Origin: Streptomyces spiroverticillatus
GTDB lineage: Bacteria; Actinomycetota; Actinomycetes; Streptomycetales; Streptomycetaceae
Length of the DNA stretch: 64,000 nt
Direction: 5' to 3'
Assembly: GCA_014650415.1 (NCBI GenBank)
Contig: BMUX01000003.1
Coordinates: 372,001-436,000, forward strand
Part shown: positions 8,878 through 17,523 of the stretch, piece by piece
Numbering within the stretch: position 1 is the first letter of the stretch
Layout: each line of letters begins with the position of its first letter
Program-made: the position numbers and the translations under genes
Notes under the pieces: generated by a model
Databases searched by the model: none
Seen by the model: only the letters and a program-made list of their open reading frames with translations
What the model was told of the DNA's origin: nothing

Positions 8878-11800
8878 GTGGAATTCCGGTTGCTCGGAGC
8901 GGTGTCCGTCGCGACCGAGGCCGGTGAACTCCCCCTCGGCCCGGCCAAGCGGCGCAGCGTGCTGGCCGCACTGCTGCTGCGGCCCAACACGGCGGTGCCG
9001 GTCGAGCAGCTCATCGACTCCATCTGGGACGAGGCCCCGCCCGCCCACGCCCGTACGGTCGTCCAGGGCCACGTCTCACGGCTGCGGGCGCTCCTGAACG
9101 ACGGCGAGGCCGCGGCGTACGGCGTCGAGCTCACCACACAGGGCCGGGCGTACGTCCTCCAGATGTCGGAATCCCTCCTGGACGCCTACCGGTTCGAGGA
9201 ACTGGTGCTGCTGGCCCGCCGCCAACGGCAGGCCGCCGACGCGGTGCTGATGTTCCGCGAGGCGCTCGCCCTGTGGCGCGGGCCCGCACTCACCGGAACG
9301 GTCTCCTCCGAACCGCTGCAGGCCGCCGCGCACGCACTGGAGGAGACCCGCCTGGTCACCGTCGAGGACCTCGCGGACGCCTACGGCGAACTCGGCGAAC
9401 ACGGCCGTGCCGCCGCCGTCCTGCGCACCGAGGCCGTCGCCCACCCCATGCGCGAGTCCCTCTCGGCGGCGCTGATGCTCGCCCTGTTCCGGGCGGGCCG
9501 CCAGTCCGACGCCCTGGACTGGTACCACCGCACCCGCCGCCTGCTCGCCGACGAGCTCGGCGTCGACCCCGGCCACGCCCTCCAGTCCGCCTACGGCGCC
9601 ATCCTCCAGGGCGACCCCGTCGATCCCGTCGGCCCTCTCGCCCCGGAACCCTGGACCCCCACCCCGTCGGCCCTCCACCTCCGCCCTCGCGCCGAATCCG
9701 CCACCGCCCCGAGCGCTGAGCCCTCCGCCGGCCCGGCCACCGAACCCTCCGCCGGCCCCGCCGCTGAACCCGTCGCCGCCAGCCCCGCCAGCCCCGTCGC
9801 CGCCAGCCCGTGGGCGCGGGTTCCGCCAGAGGCGGAACGGGCGGGCACGGGCGGACCGGCCTCGCCGCCGGTCGGCACCCCCACCCCCCGGCCCACCCCG
9901 ACCCCGGACGCCGGCCCCGACGAGGCCCGGCCCACCCCCGTACCGCCGCAGAAGACCCCGCAGGAAGCCCCACCGGAGGCCCCGCAGTTCCGGCACGCAC
10001 CACACGCCCCGGCCGCCCCGGCCACACCCCCCGACCTCCTCCCCCGCCACCCCCGCGGCTTCCTCGCCCGCACCCCCACCCTCACCACCCTCACCCGCAT
10101 CGCCACCGCCGCCGACTCCCCGATCGCCCTCATCACCGGCCCGCCCGGCGTCGGCAAGACCGCCCTCGCCCTGCACTGGGCCCACCACCACCGCGACGAC
10201 TTCCCCGGCGGCCTGCTCTTCGCCAACCTGCACGGCTTCGACGCGCTCCCCACCCCCGAACCCGCCGACGTCATACGGGAGTTCCTCCTCGCCCTCGGCG
10301 TCGGCCGCCGCGCCCTGCCCGAGACCGAGGCCACCGCCGCCGCCCTCTACCGCCGTCTCACCGCCGACGCACGGCTCCTCGTCGTCCTCGACAACGCCGG
10401 CAGCTCCGAGCAGATCCGCCCCCTGCTCCCCGCGGGCGACACCTGCGTCACCCTCGTGACCAGCAGGAACCGTCTCGGCGGCCTCATCGCGGGCGACCTG
10501 GCCCGGCCCGTTCCGCTCGACGTCCTCGACGCGGAGGACTCCGTCGCCCTCCTCGCCACCGTCCTCGGCGCGGACCGTGTCGCCGCCGAGCCCGACGCCG
10601 CCCGCACTCTCGCCGCCCGCTGCGACGGCCTCCCGCTCGCCCTGCGCATCACCGCAGCCCGCCTCGCCACCCTCCCCGACCGCACCCTCGCCCAGCACGC
10701 CGCCGAACTCGCCGACGAGCGCAGCCGCCTGAGCCTCCTCGCCGTCGAGGACCGGGGCGTCGAGGCGGAACTGCGGCTCAGCGTGCAGCAGTTGGACGCC
10801 CGCACCCAGCGCGTCTTCTGGGGCCTGGGCGCCCACACCGGGCCCACCGTCGACCGGTACGCCGCCGCAGCCCTCGCCGACGTCTCCGTCGCCGAGGCCG
10901 CCGCCGCCCTCGACCAGCTCGCCGCCGCCCACCTCGTCCAGGAGCACGGCCGCCCCGGCGGCGGCCGGTACGCCCTGCACGACCTGGTGCGCCTCTTCGC
11001 CCGCTCCACCGCCGACACCGCGAGCGCCCTGCCCCGCCTCCTCGACTACTACGTGTGCGCCGAGCTGGCCGCGAACGCCGTCGCCGAACCGGGCAGCCGC
11101 CCCTGCTGCACGCTGCCCGAGAACGTGCAGAAGCCCACGGAGACCCCGCACTTCACGCACCGCTCCGAGGTCATCGAGTGGTACGCGGCCGAGCGCGAGG
11201 CCCTCGCCGGGGCGCTGACGGCGGCCCGTGCGGCCGGGCTCGACGACCGGGTCTGGCGGCTCGCGATCCTTCAGTGGCCGTACGTCCTGTGGCGCGCCCG
11301 GGACGGCTGGACGCCCGTGCTCCAGACCGCGCTGGAGGCCGCCGTCGCCGTGGACGACCCGGAGGGCGAGTCCCGGGTGCGGGCGCTGCTCGGTTGGGTG
11401 CTGGTGGAGGAGGAACGCACCGAAGAGGCCCATCCGCACCTGGAGTTGGCCCCGGTGCTGGCCGCCCGCACGAACGACCCGGTGGACGAGGCGATCGGCT
11501 GGGTCAACCTCTCGCTGGCCCAGCGCCGGCGCGGCGAACTCGATGCCGCCCGGGCCGGCTGCGTACGCGCCGTGGACCTGGCCCGGCAGGCGTGGGACGT
11601 ACCGACGGAACGACTGGCACTGCTGTCGCTGGCCGAGCTCTTCCTCTGGGCCGACGATCCGGCCGCCGCCCTGCGGTACGCCGACGAGGGCCTCGCGCTC
11701 GGCACGCCCGGCGGCATCGGGCAGGCCCGGGAGCTGCTGCTGCGGACCGTCCGGGGCGAGGCGCTGACCCGGCTCGGGCGGACGGTGGAGGGGGACGACG

Positions 11801-11976
11801 TGCTGCGGGCGGTGGCGGACGCCGCCGAGCGGGAGGGCTTCCACGAGGGCGCGTGCCGGGCGCTGGCCGTGCTGCGGGCCTCCCACGAGGCGTCCCCCGA
11901 GGGCGAGGCGTACGAGGTCAGGTACGTGCGTGCGACGGCCGCACTCGCTGCGGAGACGGGCCGGGACCACCCGTAG
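8878..11976 (+). CDS. SARP/AfsR-type regulator: BTAD, NB-ARC ATPase and TPR-like C-terminus
   Basis: A 1032-aa protein. Residues 1-85 form an OmpR-like winged helix (FRLLGAVSV, GPAKRRSVLAALLL, VVQGHVSRLRALL) and 90-240 a bacterial transcriptional activator domain. About 245-385 is a Pro/Ala-rich linker, 400-640 an NB-ARC ATPase with Walker A GPPGVGKT at about 421 and RLLVVLDNAG at about 499, and the rest a helical TPR-like repeat region. Such proteins are ATP-dependent activators like AfsR. GTG 8878 is preferred over the TTG 33 bp upstream because GGGAGAG precedes it by 8 bp and the wHTH then begins at once. No biosynthetic cluster lies nearby, so a pleiotropic role is more likely than a pathway-specific one. 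Confidence 0.9.
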   Translation: MEFRLLGAVSVATEAGELPLGPAKRRSVLAALLLRPNTAVPVEQLIDSIWDEAPPAHARTVVQGHVSRLRALLNDGEAAAYGVELTTQGRAYVLQMSESLLDAYRFEELVLLARRQRQAADAVLMFREALALWRGPALTGTVSSEPLQAAAHALEETRLVTVEDLADAYGELGEHGRAAAVLRTEAVAHPMRESLSAALMLALFRAGRQSDALDWYHRTRRLLADELGVDPGHALQSAYGAILQGDPVDPVGPLAPEPWTPTPSALHLRPRAESATAPSAEPSAGPATEPSAGPAAEPVAASPASPVAASPWARVPPEAERAGTGGPASPPVGTPTPRPTPTPDAGPDEARPTPVPPQKTPQEAPPEAPQFRHAPHAPAAPATPPDLLPRHPRGFLARTPTLTTLTRIATAADSPIALITGPPGVGKTALALHWAHHHRDDFPGGLLFANLHGFDALPTPEPADVIREFLLALGVGRRALPETEATAAALYRRLTADARLLVVLDNAGSSEQIRPLLPAGDTCVTLVTSRNRLGGLIAGDLARPVPLDVLDAEDSVALLATVLGADRVAAEPDAARTLAARCDGLPLALRITAARLATLPDRTLAQHAAELADERSRLSLLAVEDRGVEAELRLSVQQLDARTQRVFWGLGAHTGPTVDRYAAAALADVSVAEAAAALDQLAAAHLVQEHGRPGGGRYALHDLVRLFARSTADTASALPRLLDYYVCAELAANAVAEPGSRPCCTLPENVQKPTETPHFTHRSEVIEWYAAEREALAGALTAARAAGLDDRVWRLAILQWPYVLWRARDGWTPVLQTALEAAVAVDDPEGESRVRALLGWVLVEEERTEEAHPHLELAPVLAARTNDPVDEAIGWVNLSLAQRRRGELDAARAGCVRAVDLARQAWDVPTERLALLSLAELFLWADDPAAALRYADEGLALGTPGGIGQARELLLRTVRGEALTRLGRTVEGDDVLRAVADAAEREGFHEGACRALAVLRASHEASPEGEAYEVRYVRATAALAAETGRDHP

Positions 11977-12130
11977 AACGCAGGTACGGGAAGCCGGAAG
12001 AGTCGCGTTTGCGCAGGTCAGTAGGGGTGCGTACGCGGCCGGCGAGGTACGACAGCGGAACGTTAGCGGTGCGATAACGGGTGCCGTCAGGCTCGTCCCC
12101 GAAGGGGACGAGCCCGGGGGGACCTGCACG

Positions 12131-12766
12131 ATGAGCCGACGCGACGACCGACGCGACGACCGCCGTACTCGGAGCCGGGCGTTCCTGGGCGCGGTTGTGG
12201 CGCTGGTCCTGGGGGTCGCCGGGTGCGCGGATGTTTCACGTGAAACACCGCCGCACCGGGTGGTCAAGGCGGCTTCGGGGCCCACCGATCCGGCCGCCGT
12301 GGAGGGGCTGGACGACTGCGCCACGGACGGGGTGACGTTCCGGGTGGAGGTGCCGAGGTCGCGCCGGGGTGAGCGGGCGGGATTCCGGGTCGCGAAGGTG
12401 GTCGTCACCAGCACCGGTGCCCGGCCCTGCCTGCTGGACCGGGCACCGTATGTGCACGTCAGGATCGCCCCGAGCGGCGCGACGATCGCCGTGAACCGCC
12501 CGGAGCCGCGCTCCTCGCGCATGGTCCTGAAGCCGGGCAGGGAGGCGGCCGCACCGCTGTACTACACCGTCGTGAGGCCGAAGGACCGCCGCCACCGGCA
12601 CGACTGCGGGCCCGCCGCCGACGGCACCGCGACGGTCGCCCTGACCGAGGGACCCGTGTCGCGCTCCGCGCCGATCGGCGGACCGGGCGGCAAGGGCCGG
12701 GCACGGCTGGTGCTGTGCCCGGACCAGGCGGAGGTCGGGGGGTTCAGGGCGGCGCCGGGGCGCTGA
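12131..12766 (+). CDS. DUF4232-like lipoprotein
   Basis: A 211-aa predicted lipoprotein. It has an Arg-rich start (MSRRDDRRDDRRTRSR), a hydrophobic stretch and a lipobox LGVAGC at about 31-36. The exported domain has CATDGVTFRVEV and KVVVTSTGARPCLLDRAP, like DUF4232-type extracellular beta proteins with paired cysteines. A parS site lies inside the gene just after the lipobox and is translated as DVSRET, in the unstructured linker where insertion is tolerated. It converges with the thioredoxin-NHL gene, with only 13 bp between stops. Confidence 0.75.
   Translation: MSRRDDRRDDRRTRSRAFLGAVVALVLGVAGCADVSRETPPHRVVKAASGPTDPAAVEGLDDCATDGVTFRVEVPRSRRGERAGFRVAKVVVTSTGARPCLLDRAPYVHVRIAPSGATIAVNRPEPRSSRMVLKPGREAAAPLYYTVVRPKDRRHRHDCGPAADGTATVALTEGPVSRSAPIGGPGGKGRARLVLCPDQAEVGGFRAAPGR
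12233..12246. other. parS: parS site 2, inside lipoprotein gene
   Basis: Exact GTTTCACGTGAAAC within the lipoprotein coding sequence, read as V-S-R-E-T just past the lipidated Cys. Confidence 0.92.
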
Positions 12767-12779
12767 GGACCTGCCCGAT

Positions 12780-14585
12780 TTACGCGTCCAGACCCGCCAG
12801 CACCAGCGCCAGGCGGGACTCGCCGCCCTCCGTGACGCGCACCGGAACGCCCCAGTCCTGCTGGTGGACGTGGCAGGACGGGTACTCGTTCGCCGGGTCG
12901 TCGTCGCAGGAGGCGGCCATCGCGGAGACGTGCAGCACGCCCTCCGTGACGTCCGGGTTCAGCCGGATCTCGCGGGCCAGGTCGGTGCCCGTGCCATCGC
13001 CCTCGGCGATCAGCTCGGGCGGGGTCGCCGAGACCAGCAGACGGGTCGAGGGACCGTACCGGGTGTCCAGCTTCTGGCCGCTCGGCGCCTGGAAGACCAC
13101 GTCCAGCCGGAGCGTGCCCGGGGCGACTTCGGTCGCGGCCCGCTGCGTACGGTGCGCCACGGCCTCCACCCGTACCGCCTCCTCGGGAAGCCGCAGCCGG
13201 GTCAGCCGGTGGCGTGCGGACTCGACGACCACGATGTCCTCCCCGACCAGCACGGCGTCGCTCGGCTCGCGCAGGTCGGTGGCGAGGGTGGCGACCTGGC
13301 CGGTCGCGGGCTCGTAGCGGCGCAGTGCGTGGTTGTACGTGTCGCTGAGCGCGACCGAGCCGTCGGGCAGCGCGGTGACGCCCAACGGGTGCTGGAGCAG
13401 CGCCTGTCCGGCGTCGCCGTCACGGTGGCCGAAGTCGAAGAGGCCGGTGCCGACGGCCGTGTGCACGACGTCCTCCGTGTCCACCCAGCGCAGGGCGGAG
13501 GTCTCGGAGTCGGCCACCCACAGGCGGTCCTCGGTGGCGGCGAGCCCGGACGGCTGGGCGAACCAGGCCTCGGCGACCGGGCCGTCGACCAGGCCCTCGT
13601 TGGTGGTCCCGGCGGCGACGCGGACGGTGCCCGCCTCCGGGTCGTACGCCCACAGCTGGTGCACGCCCGCCATGGCGATCCACACCTCGCCGCGCCACCA
13701 GGCCACGTCCCACGGGGAGGAGAGCGAGACGTCCAGGGCGGGGCCCGAGGTCGGCTCGCCCTGCCACCACTGCTTTCCGGTGCCCGCGACGACGGCGACC
13801 TCGCCGGTGGCCGGGTCGTACGTCGTGAGCCGGTGGTTGACGGTGTCGGCGACGATCACGCGGCCGTCGGGGAGGAGCGCGAGGCCCTGCGGCTCGTTGA
13901 AGTCGCCGTCGATCCTGCGCAGCACGCTCTCGCCGTCCGGGGCCAGCTCCACGAGCTGGTCGCGGGTGGTGTCGGAGACCAGGAGGTTGCCGCTGCCGGG
14001 GAGCAGGAGGGCCTTGCCGGGGAAGCGGAGGTCGGTGGCGACGGGCTCCGGCTCGACGTACGGGCCGTCGCCCCGGCGCAGCGTGCCCTTGGCCTCGTGC
14101 TCGGCCTCCAGCTCGGTGACCAGGCGCTCGATGGCGTGCGCGTGGCCCTCGCCCGCGTGCTGGGCGACGACGTAGCCCTCGGGGTCGATGACGACGAGGG
14201 TCGGCCAGGCGCGGACGGCGTACTGCTTCCAGGTGGCCAGTTCGGGGTCGTCGAGGACGGGGTGGTGGACCTGGTAGCGCTCGGTGGCGTCGACGACGGC
14301 CTGGTGCTCGGCCTCGTGGACGAACTTCGGCGAGTGCACGCCGATGATCACCGTGGTGTCGCTGTGCCGCTGCTCCAGCTCGCGCAACTCGTCCAGGACG
14401 TGCAGGCAGTTGATGCAGCAGAAGGTCCAGAAGTCGAGGATGACGATGCGACCGCGCAGGTCGGCGAGGGTCAGTTCCTTGCCGCCCGTGTTCAGCCAGC
14501 CGCCCTTGCCGACGAGCTCGGGGGCGCGTACGCGGGCGCGGGCACGGTGGGGGGCGGGGGTCGCGGCGGCATCAGCGGCAGTCAT
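12780..14585 (-). CDS. Thioredoxin-like/NHL-repeat protein (NHLRC2 type)
   Basis: A 601-aa protein. Residues 25-165 are a thioredoxin-fold domain with FWTFCCINCLHVLDEL (CCxxC at about 55) and a later RAWPTLVVIDPEG cis-Pro strand. Residues about 195-490 are NHL-type beta-propeller repeats (GNLLVSDTTRDQLVEL, GRVIVADTVNHRLTTY, DGSVALSDTYNHALRRY). The C-terminal 100 residues are beta-rich with a CDDDPANEYPSCHVH pair. The architecture matches animal NHLRC2 and its bacterial relatives. A thiol-disulfide role is suggested by the family and is not proven. No signal peptide, so it should be cytosolic. ATG 14585 chosen; the much longer upstream frame is an antisense artefact. Confidence 0.88.
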   Translation of the reverse strand: MTAADAAATPAPHRARARVRAPELVGKGGWLNTGGKELTLADLRGRIVILDFWTFCCINCLHVLDELRELEQRHSDTTVIIGVHSPKFVHEAEHQAVVDATERYQVHHPVLDDPELATWKQYAVRAWPTLVVIDPEGYVVAQHAGEGHAHAIERLVTELEAEHEAKGTLRRGDGPYVEPEPVATDLRFPGKALLLPGSGNLLVSDTTRDQLVELAPDGESVLRRIDGDFNEPQGLALLPDGRVIVADTVNHRLTTYDPATGEVAVVAGTGKQWWQGEPTSGPALDVSLSSPWDVAWWRGEVWIAMAGVHQLWAYDPEAGTVRVAAGTTNEGLVDGPVAEAWFAQPSGLAATEDRLWVADSETSALRWVDTEDVVHTAVGTGLFDFGHRDGDAGQALLQHPLGVTALPDGSVALSDTYNHALRRYEPATGQVATLATDLREPSDAVLVGEDIVVVESARHRLTRLRLPEEAVRVEAVAHRTQRAATEVAPGTLRLDVVFQAPSGQKLDTRYGPSTRLLVSATPPELIAEGDGTGTDLAREIRLNPDVTEGVLHVSAMAASCDDDPANEYPSCHVHQQDWGVPVRVTEGGESRLALVLAGLDA

Positions 14586-14708
14586 GGGACAAGGGTGCCA
14601 CCGCCGCACGAACGCGCGGTCACGGCATCGTGAAGCCCGCGTCCGGACCCGCTCGGCTGAGCCAGGACCGGCCTTGCTGTGGCACCAACGTGAAGCCATC
14701 ATGGCGTC

Positions 14709-15242
14709 ATGGATCTCTCCCCGTACGTCGACACCCTCCGCCGCGAGCTCGCGGTGGCCGCCGAGGCCGGCGGCGAGGACGCCCGTGTCCTCGCCGAACG
14801 GCTCACCGCGCCGCTGGAGTCGGCCGCCCGGCTCGCCCTGCTGAACGTGCTGTCGGACGCCATGGGCGAGGTGACCCGCGAGCTGGCCCCCGGCTCGGTG
14901 GACGTACGGCTGCGCGGGCTCGACCCGTCCTTCGTGGTGACCCCGGCGCCGGGCGGGGCGGAGTTCGGCTGGCAGCCCGAGCCGAGTGCGCCCGCCGCGC
15001 CCCCGGCCCCGCCGCTGCCCCCGGAGACCGACGACGGCGGCACCGCCCGGATCAACCTCCGGCTGCCCACGCACCTCAAGACCAGGGCCGAGGAGGCGGC
15101 GACCCGGGAGGGCCTGTCGCTCAACGCCTGGCTGGTACGGGCCGTGGGCGCGGCGGTGGAACCCGGCGCGGGTGCCTCCCGGAGCCCGCAGGACCCGGGC
15201 GCGGGACGCGGACGGCAGAGCTTCACGGGGTGGGTCCGCTAG
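14709..15242 (+). CDS. HicB-like ribbon-helix-helix protein
   Basis: A 177-aa protein. Residues 1-95 form a helical and beta region (MDLSPYVDTLRRELAVAAEA, DVRLRGLDPSFVV). A Pro/Ala linker follows, then a ribbon-helix-helix segment, ARINLRLPTHLKTRAEEA and REGLSLNAWLVRAV, at about 115-150. This is the C-terminal module of HicB antitoxins. No HicA toxin gene is adjacent. In Streptomyces these proteins commonly pair instead with a downstream DUF4097 gene, as here, so a DNA-binding regulator of that pair is plausible. Confidence 0.78.
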   Translation: MDLSPYVDTLRRELAVAAEAGGEDARVLAERLTAPLESAARLALLNVLSDAMGEVTRELAPGSVDVRLRGLDPSFVVTPAPGGAEFGWQPEPSAPAAPPAPPLPPETDDGGTARINLRLPTHLKTRAEEAATREGLSLNAWLVRAVGAAVEPGAGASRSPQDPGAGRGRQSFTGWVR

Positions 15243-15252
15243 GGAGTCCTGC

Positions 15253-15318
15253 CGCAAGGACCATCGCTCCGCACGGACCACCACTCCGTGAGGACCATCG
15301 CTCCGCAAGGACCACCGC
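15253..15318. repeat. Imperfect tandem repeats between HicB-like and DUF4097 genes
   Basis: The unit AAGGACCATCGCTCCGCA and degenerate versions (ACGGACCACCACTCCGTG, AGGACCATCGCTCCGCA) occur three to four times in the 98-bp gap. Because the repeat leaves only about 22 bp before the next ATG, it forms most of that gene's leader. Confidence 0.65.
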
Positions 15319-15340
15319 CGCCCTCACAGACGGGACCGCC

Positions 15341-16219
15341 ATGCCGAAAGCCGGCACCTCCGACCAGCCGCACGTCCACCGCTTCGACACCGCCTCGCCG
15401 GTCGCCGCCACCGTGCACGTCGAGGTCGGCACGGTCCGGGTCACCGCGTCCGACCGGGCCGACAGCGTGGTGACGGTACGGCCGAGCGACAGCGCCCACG
15501 CCGGCGACGTGAAGGCCGCCGCCCAGACCCGGGTGGAGTGCGCGGACGGTTTCCTGCGGGTGCGCGCGCCCAAGACGCGCAGCCTGTTCGGCAAGTCGCC
15601 CTCGCTCGCCGTGGAGGTCGAACTGCCCGCGGGCTCCCGCCTCGAAGGCAAGGGCGCGGTCACCGACTTCGACTGCCGGGGCCCGCTGGCGGAGGTACGG
15701 ATCAAGACCTCGGTCGGCGACCTGCGCCTCGACCGTGCGGTCTCCGCCGACCTCACCACCTCGCACGGCTCCGTCACCGTCGAGCACGTCGAGGGGGACG
15801 CCGATCTCACCACCGGTTCCGGCGAGATCCACGCCGTGCGGATCGGCGGCACCTGCGACGTCAAGAACTCCAACGGCAGCACCCGCATCGACGACGTCAC
15901 CGGCAGCCTCACCCTGCGCATCGCCAACGGCCGGGTCGTGGTCGGCCGCGCCCACGCCTCCGTCACCTCGCGCACCGCCAACGGCAGCGTCCGCATCGAC
16001 GAGGTCACCCGCGACAGGACCACCGTGGAGACCTCCGCGGGCAACATCGAGATCGGCATCCGCACGGGCTCGGCGGCCTGGCTGGACGTCACGTCGGGGA
16101 TGGGCCGGGTCTACACGGACCTGGAGGACTCGTCGGGCCCCGGCGACGCCGAGGAGGCCGTCGAGATCAGGGCGCACACCACGATGGGCAGCATCACGAT
16201 CCGCCGCGCACCCGCGTAG
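15341..16219 (+). CDS. DUF4097 family beta-strand repeat protein
   Basis: A 292-aa protein made largely of short beta strands in a right-handed helix pattern: repeated SVRIDEVT, STRIDDVT, RIKTSVGDL, GSVTVEHVEGD and GNIEIGI units from about residue 100 to the end. This is the DUF4097/adhesin-like fold. No signal peptide or lipobox is visible, so it is probably cytosolic or peripheral. It follows the HicB-like gene on the same strand, and the two likely form one transcript. Function is unknown in all cases I recall. Confidence 0.82.
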   Translation: MPKAGTSDQPHVHRFDTASPVAATVHVEVGTVRVTASDRADSVVTVRPSDSAHAGDVKAAAQTRVECADGFLRVRAPKTRSLFGKSPSLAVEVELPAGSRLEGKGAVTDFDCRGPLAEVRIKTSVGDLRLDRAVSADLTTSHGSVTVEHVEGDADLTTGSGEIHAVRIGGTCDVKNSNGSTRIDDVTGSLTLRIANGRVVVGRAHASVTSRTANGSVRIDEVTRDRTTVETSAGNIEIGIRTGSAAWLDVTSGMGRVYTDLEDSSGPGDAEEAVEIRAHTTMGSITIRRAPA

Positions 16220-16329
16220 CGGGCCCGTACAAGACCCGGAAACCCCTTGTCCGGCGCGCTCACCCTCTGCGAAGGTTCGGTCGGCCCCAGCAGGGCCGCT
16301 CTCCGTACCGGAACAGCCCAGGAGTCACC

Positions 16330-16818
16330 TTGCCCGTCATCCCCGACCTGATCACCGAGCGCCTCGACCTCCGTGCCTGGACCCCCGAGGAGATCGACGC
16401 GGTGATCGCCGGGAAGCACCTCCCGCACTGGGCGGAGGACTTCCCCTCCGCAGGCGACAAGGCCCTCGCCGGGCTCTTCGAGAAGCACCCCGGCTGGTAC
16501 GGCGCGTACGGCCACCGGCAGATGATCGAGCGCGCGAGCGGCCAGGTCGTCGGCGCGATAGGCCTGTTCACGCCGCAGCCCGACGGCACGGTCGAGTTCG
16601 GCTACGGCGTCGCACCGTCCCACCAGCGCAAGGGATACGCCACCGAGGCGGCCCGCGCGATCGTCGCGCACGCGCTCACCGCGCCGGGCACCGAGGTCGT
16701 CTTCGCGAAGGTCTCCCTCGACAACCCGGCCTCCATCCGTGTTCTGGAGAAGGCGGGCCTCACCCCCTGGACCGGCCTGGAGCTGGAGCCGGGCCTGACC
16801 GCCTTCCGCACGCCCTGA
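16330..16818 (+). CDS. GNAT family N-acetyltransferase (RimJ-like)
   Basis: A 162-aa protein with TERLDLRAWTPEEIDAVIAG at the N-terminus and the acetyl-CoA pyrophosphate loop VAPSHQRKGYATEAARAIV at about 95-113. The C-terminal SLDNPASIRVLEKAGL is the family's last helix-strand. This arrangement fits acetyltransferases acting on N-terminal or small-molecule amines; the substrate is unknown. The TTG start at 16330 is chosen because AGGAG sits 5 bp before it and because no ATG or GTG fits. Confidence 0.85.
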   Translation: MPVIPDLITERLDLRAWTPEEIDAVIAGKHLPHWAEDFPSAGDKALAGLFEKHPGWYGAYGHRQMIERASGQVVGAIGLFTPQPDGTVEFGYGVAPSHQRKGYATEAARAIVAHALTAPGTEVVFAKVSLDNPASIRVLEKAGLTPWTGLELEPGLTAFRTP

Positions 16819-16858
16819 CACGCACGCCCGACAGGCAACCCCGACACGCACCCCTGAC

Positions 16859-16872
16859 GTTTCACGTGAAAC
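16859..16872. other. parS: parS site 3
   Basis: Exact GTTTCACGTGAAAC between two GNAT genes, 44 bp from the next copy (start to start). Confidence 0.93.
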
Positions 16873-16893
16873 ACGGCCCGCCGTGCTGCAGCG

Positions 16894-16925
16894 GTCCGTC
16901 ATGTTTCACGTGAAACATGACGGAC
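16894..16925. terminator. 32-bp perfect palindrome containing parS site 4
   Basis: GTCCGTCATGTTTCAC is followed directly by its exact reverse complement, so the parS core (16903-16916) is extended by nine matching bases on each side. RNA from the upstream GNAT gene would fold into a long hairpin. It is either a terminator or an extended protein-binding site. Confidence 0.6.
16903..16916. other. parS: parS site 4
   Basis: Exact GTTTCACGTGAAAC at the centre of the 32-bp palindrome, about 80 bp before the second GNAT gene. Confidence 0.93.
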
Positions 16926-16997
16926 TGCGCCGAACCGGCCCGAACCTGCCGCGAAATAGGGCGAGTTCGAGCCCGCTCTCAGATCTACGCTGCCTTC

Positions 16998-17492
16998 ATG
17001 CCCGAACTCCAGCCCCTGCACGCCGATCACGCCTCCGCCGTCCTTGCCTTCGAGCGCGAGAACCGTGCCTTCTTCGCCGCCGCCGTACCGGACCGGGGCG
17101 ACGCCTACTTCGCCGAGTTCACCGCCCGCCACCAGGCACTCCTGGACGAGCAGGCCACCGGCACGATCGCCTTCCACGTCCTCGTGGACGAGTCGACCGG
17201 CGAGATCCTCGGCCGCTTCAACCTGATCGACCTCGCGGACGGCACCGCCGACGTCGGCTACCGACTCGCCGAGAAGGCCACCGGCCGGGGCCTGGCCACC
17301 GCCGCCGTCCGCGACCTCTGCACGCTCGCCGCCACCCGCTACGGCCTGCACACCCTCACCGCGGCGACCACCCTCGCCAACACCGCGTCCCACCACGTCC
17401 TGACCCGCACGGGCTTCACCCCGACCGGCACCACGACCCTCTCGGGCGAACCGGCCCGGACGTACGCGCTCCGGCTCCCGTCGCACGCGTGA
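16998..17492 (+). CDS. GNAT family N-acetyltransferase
   Basis: A 164-aa acetyltransferase with LQPLHADHASAVLAFEREN, a DVGYRLAEKATGRGLATAAV acetyl-CoA loop at about 90-110 and a TLANTASHHVLTRTGFTPTG final helix. It resembles RimJ/RimL-like proteins. Substrate is unknown. ATG 16998 is the first good start after the parS palindrome; longer frames run through the palindrome and are unlikely. Confidence 0.85.
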   Translation: MPELQPLHADHASAVLAFERENRAFFAAAVPDRGDAYFAEFTARHQALLDEQATGTIAFHVLVDESTGEILGRFNLIDLADGTADVGYRLAEKATGRGLATAAVRDLCTLAATRYGLHTLTAATTLANTASHHVLTRTGFTPTGTTTLSGEPARTYALRLPSHA

Positions 17493-17523
17493 GAGCGGCA
17501 CCGGGCCGGGTATCCGTCATGGC

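Noticed and set aside
9076..12522. 1148-aa antisense ORF opposite the SARP gene
   Set aside because: Gly/Val/Ala-rich shadow with no domain; covers several real plus-strand genes.
14709..15242. HicAB toxin-antitoxin system
   Set aside because: No HicA-like toxin adjacent on either side.
8878..16219. Possible antibiotic gene cluster around the SARP gene
   Set aside because: No synthase, tailoring, transport or resistance genes nearby.
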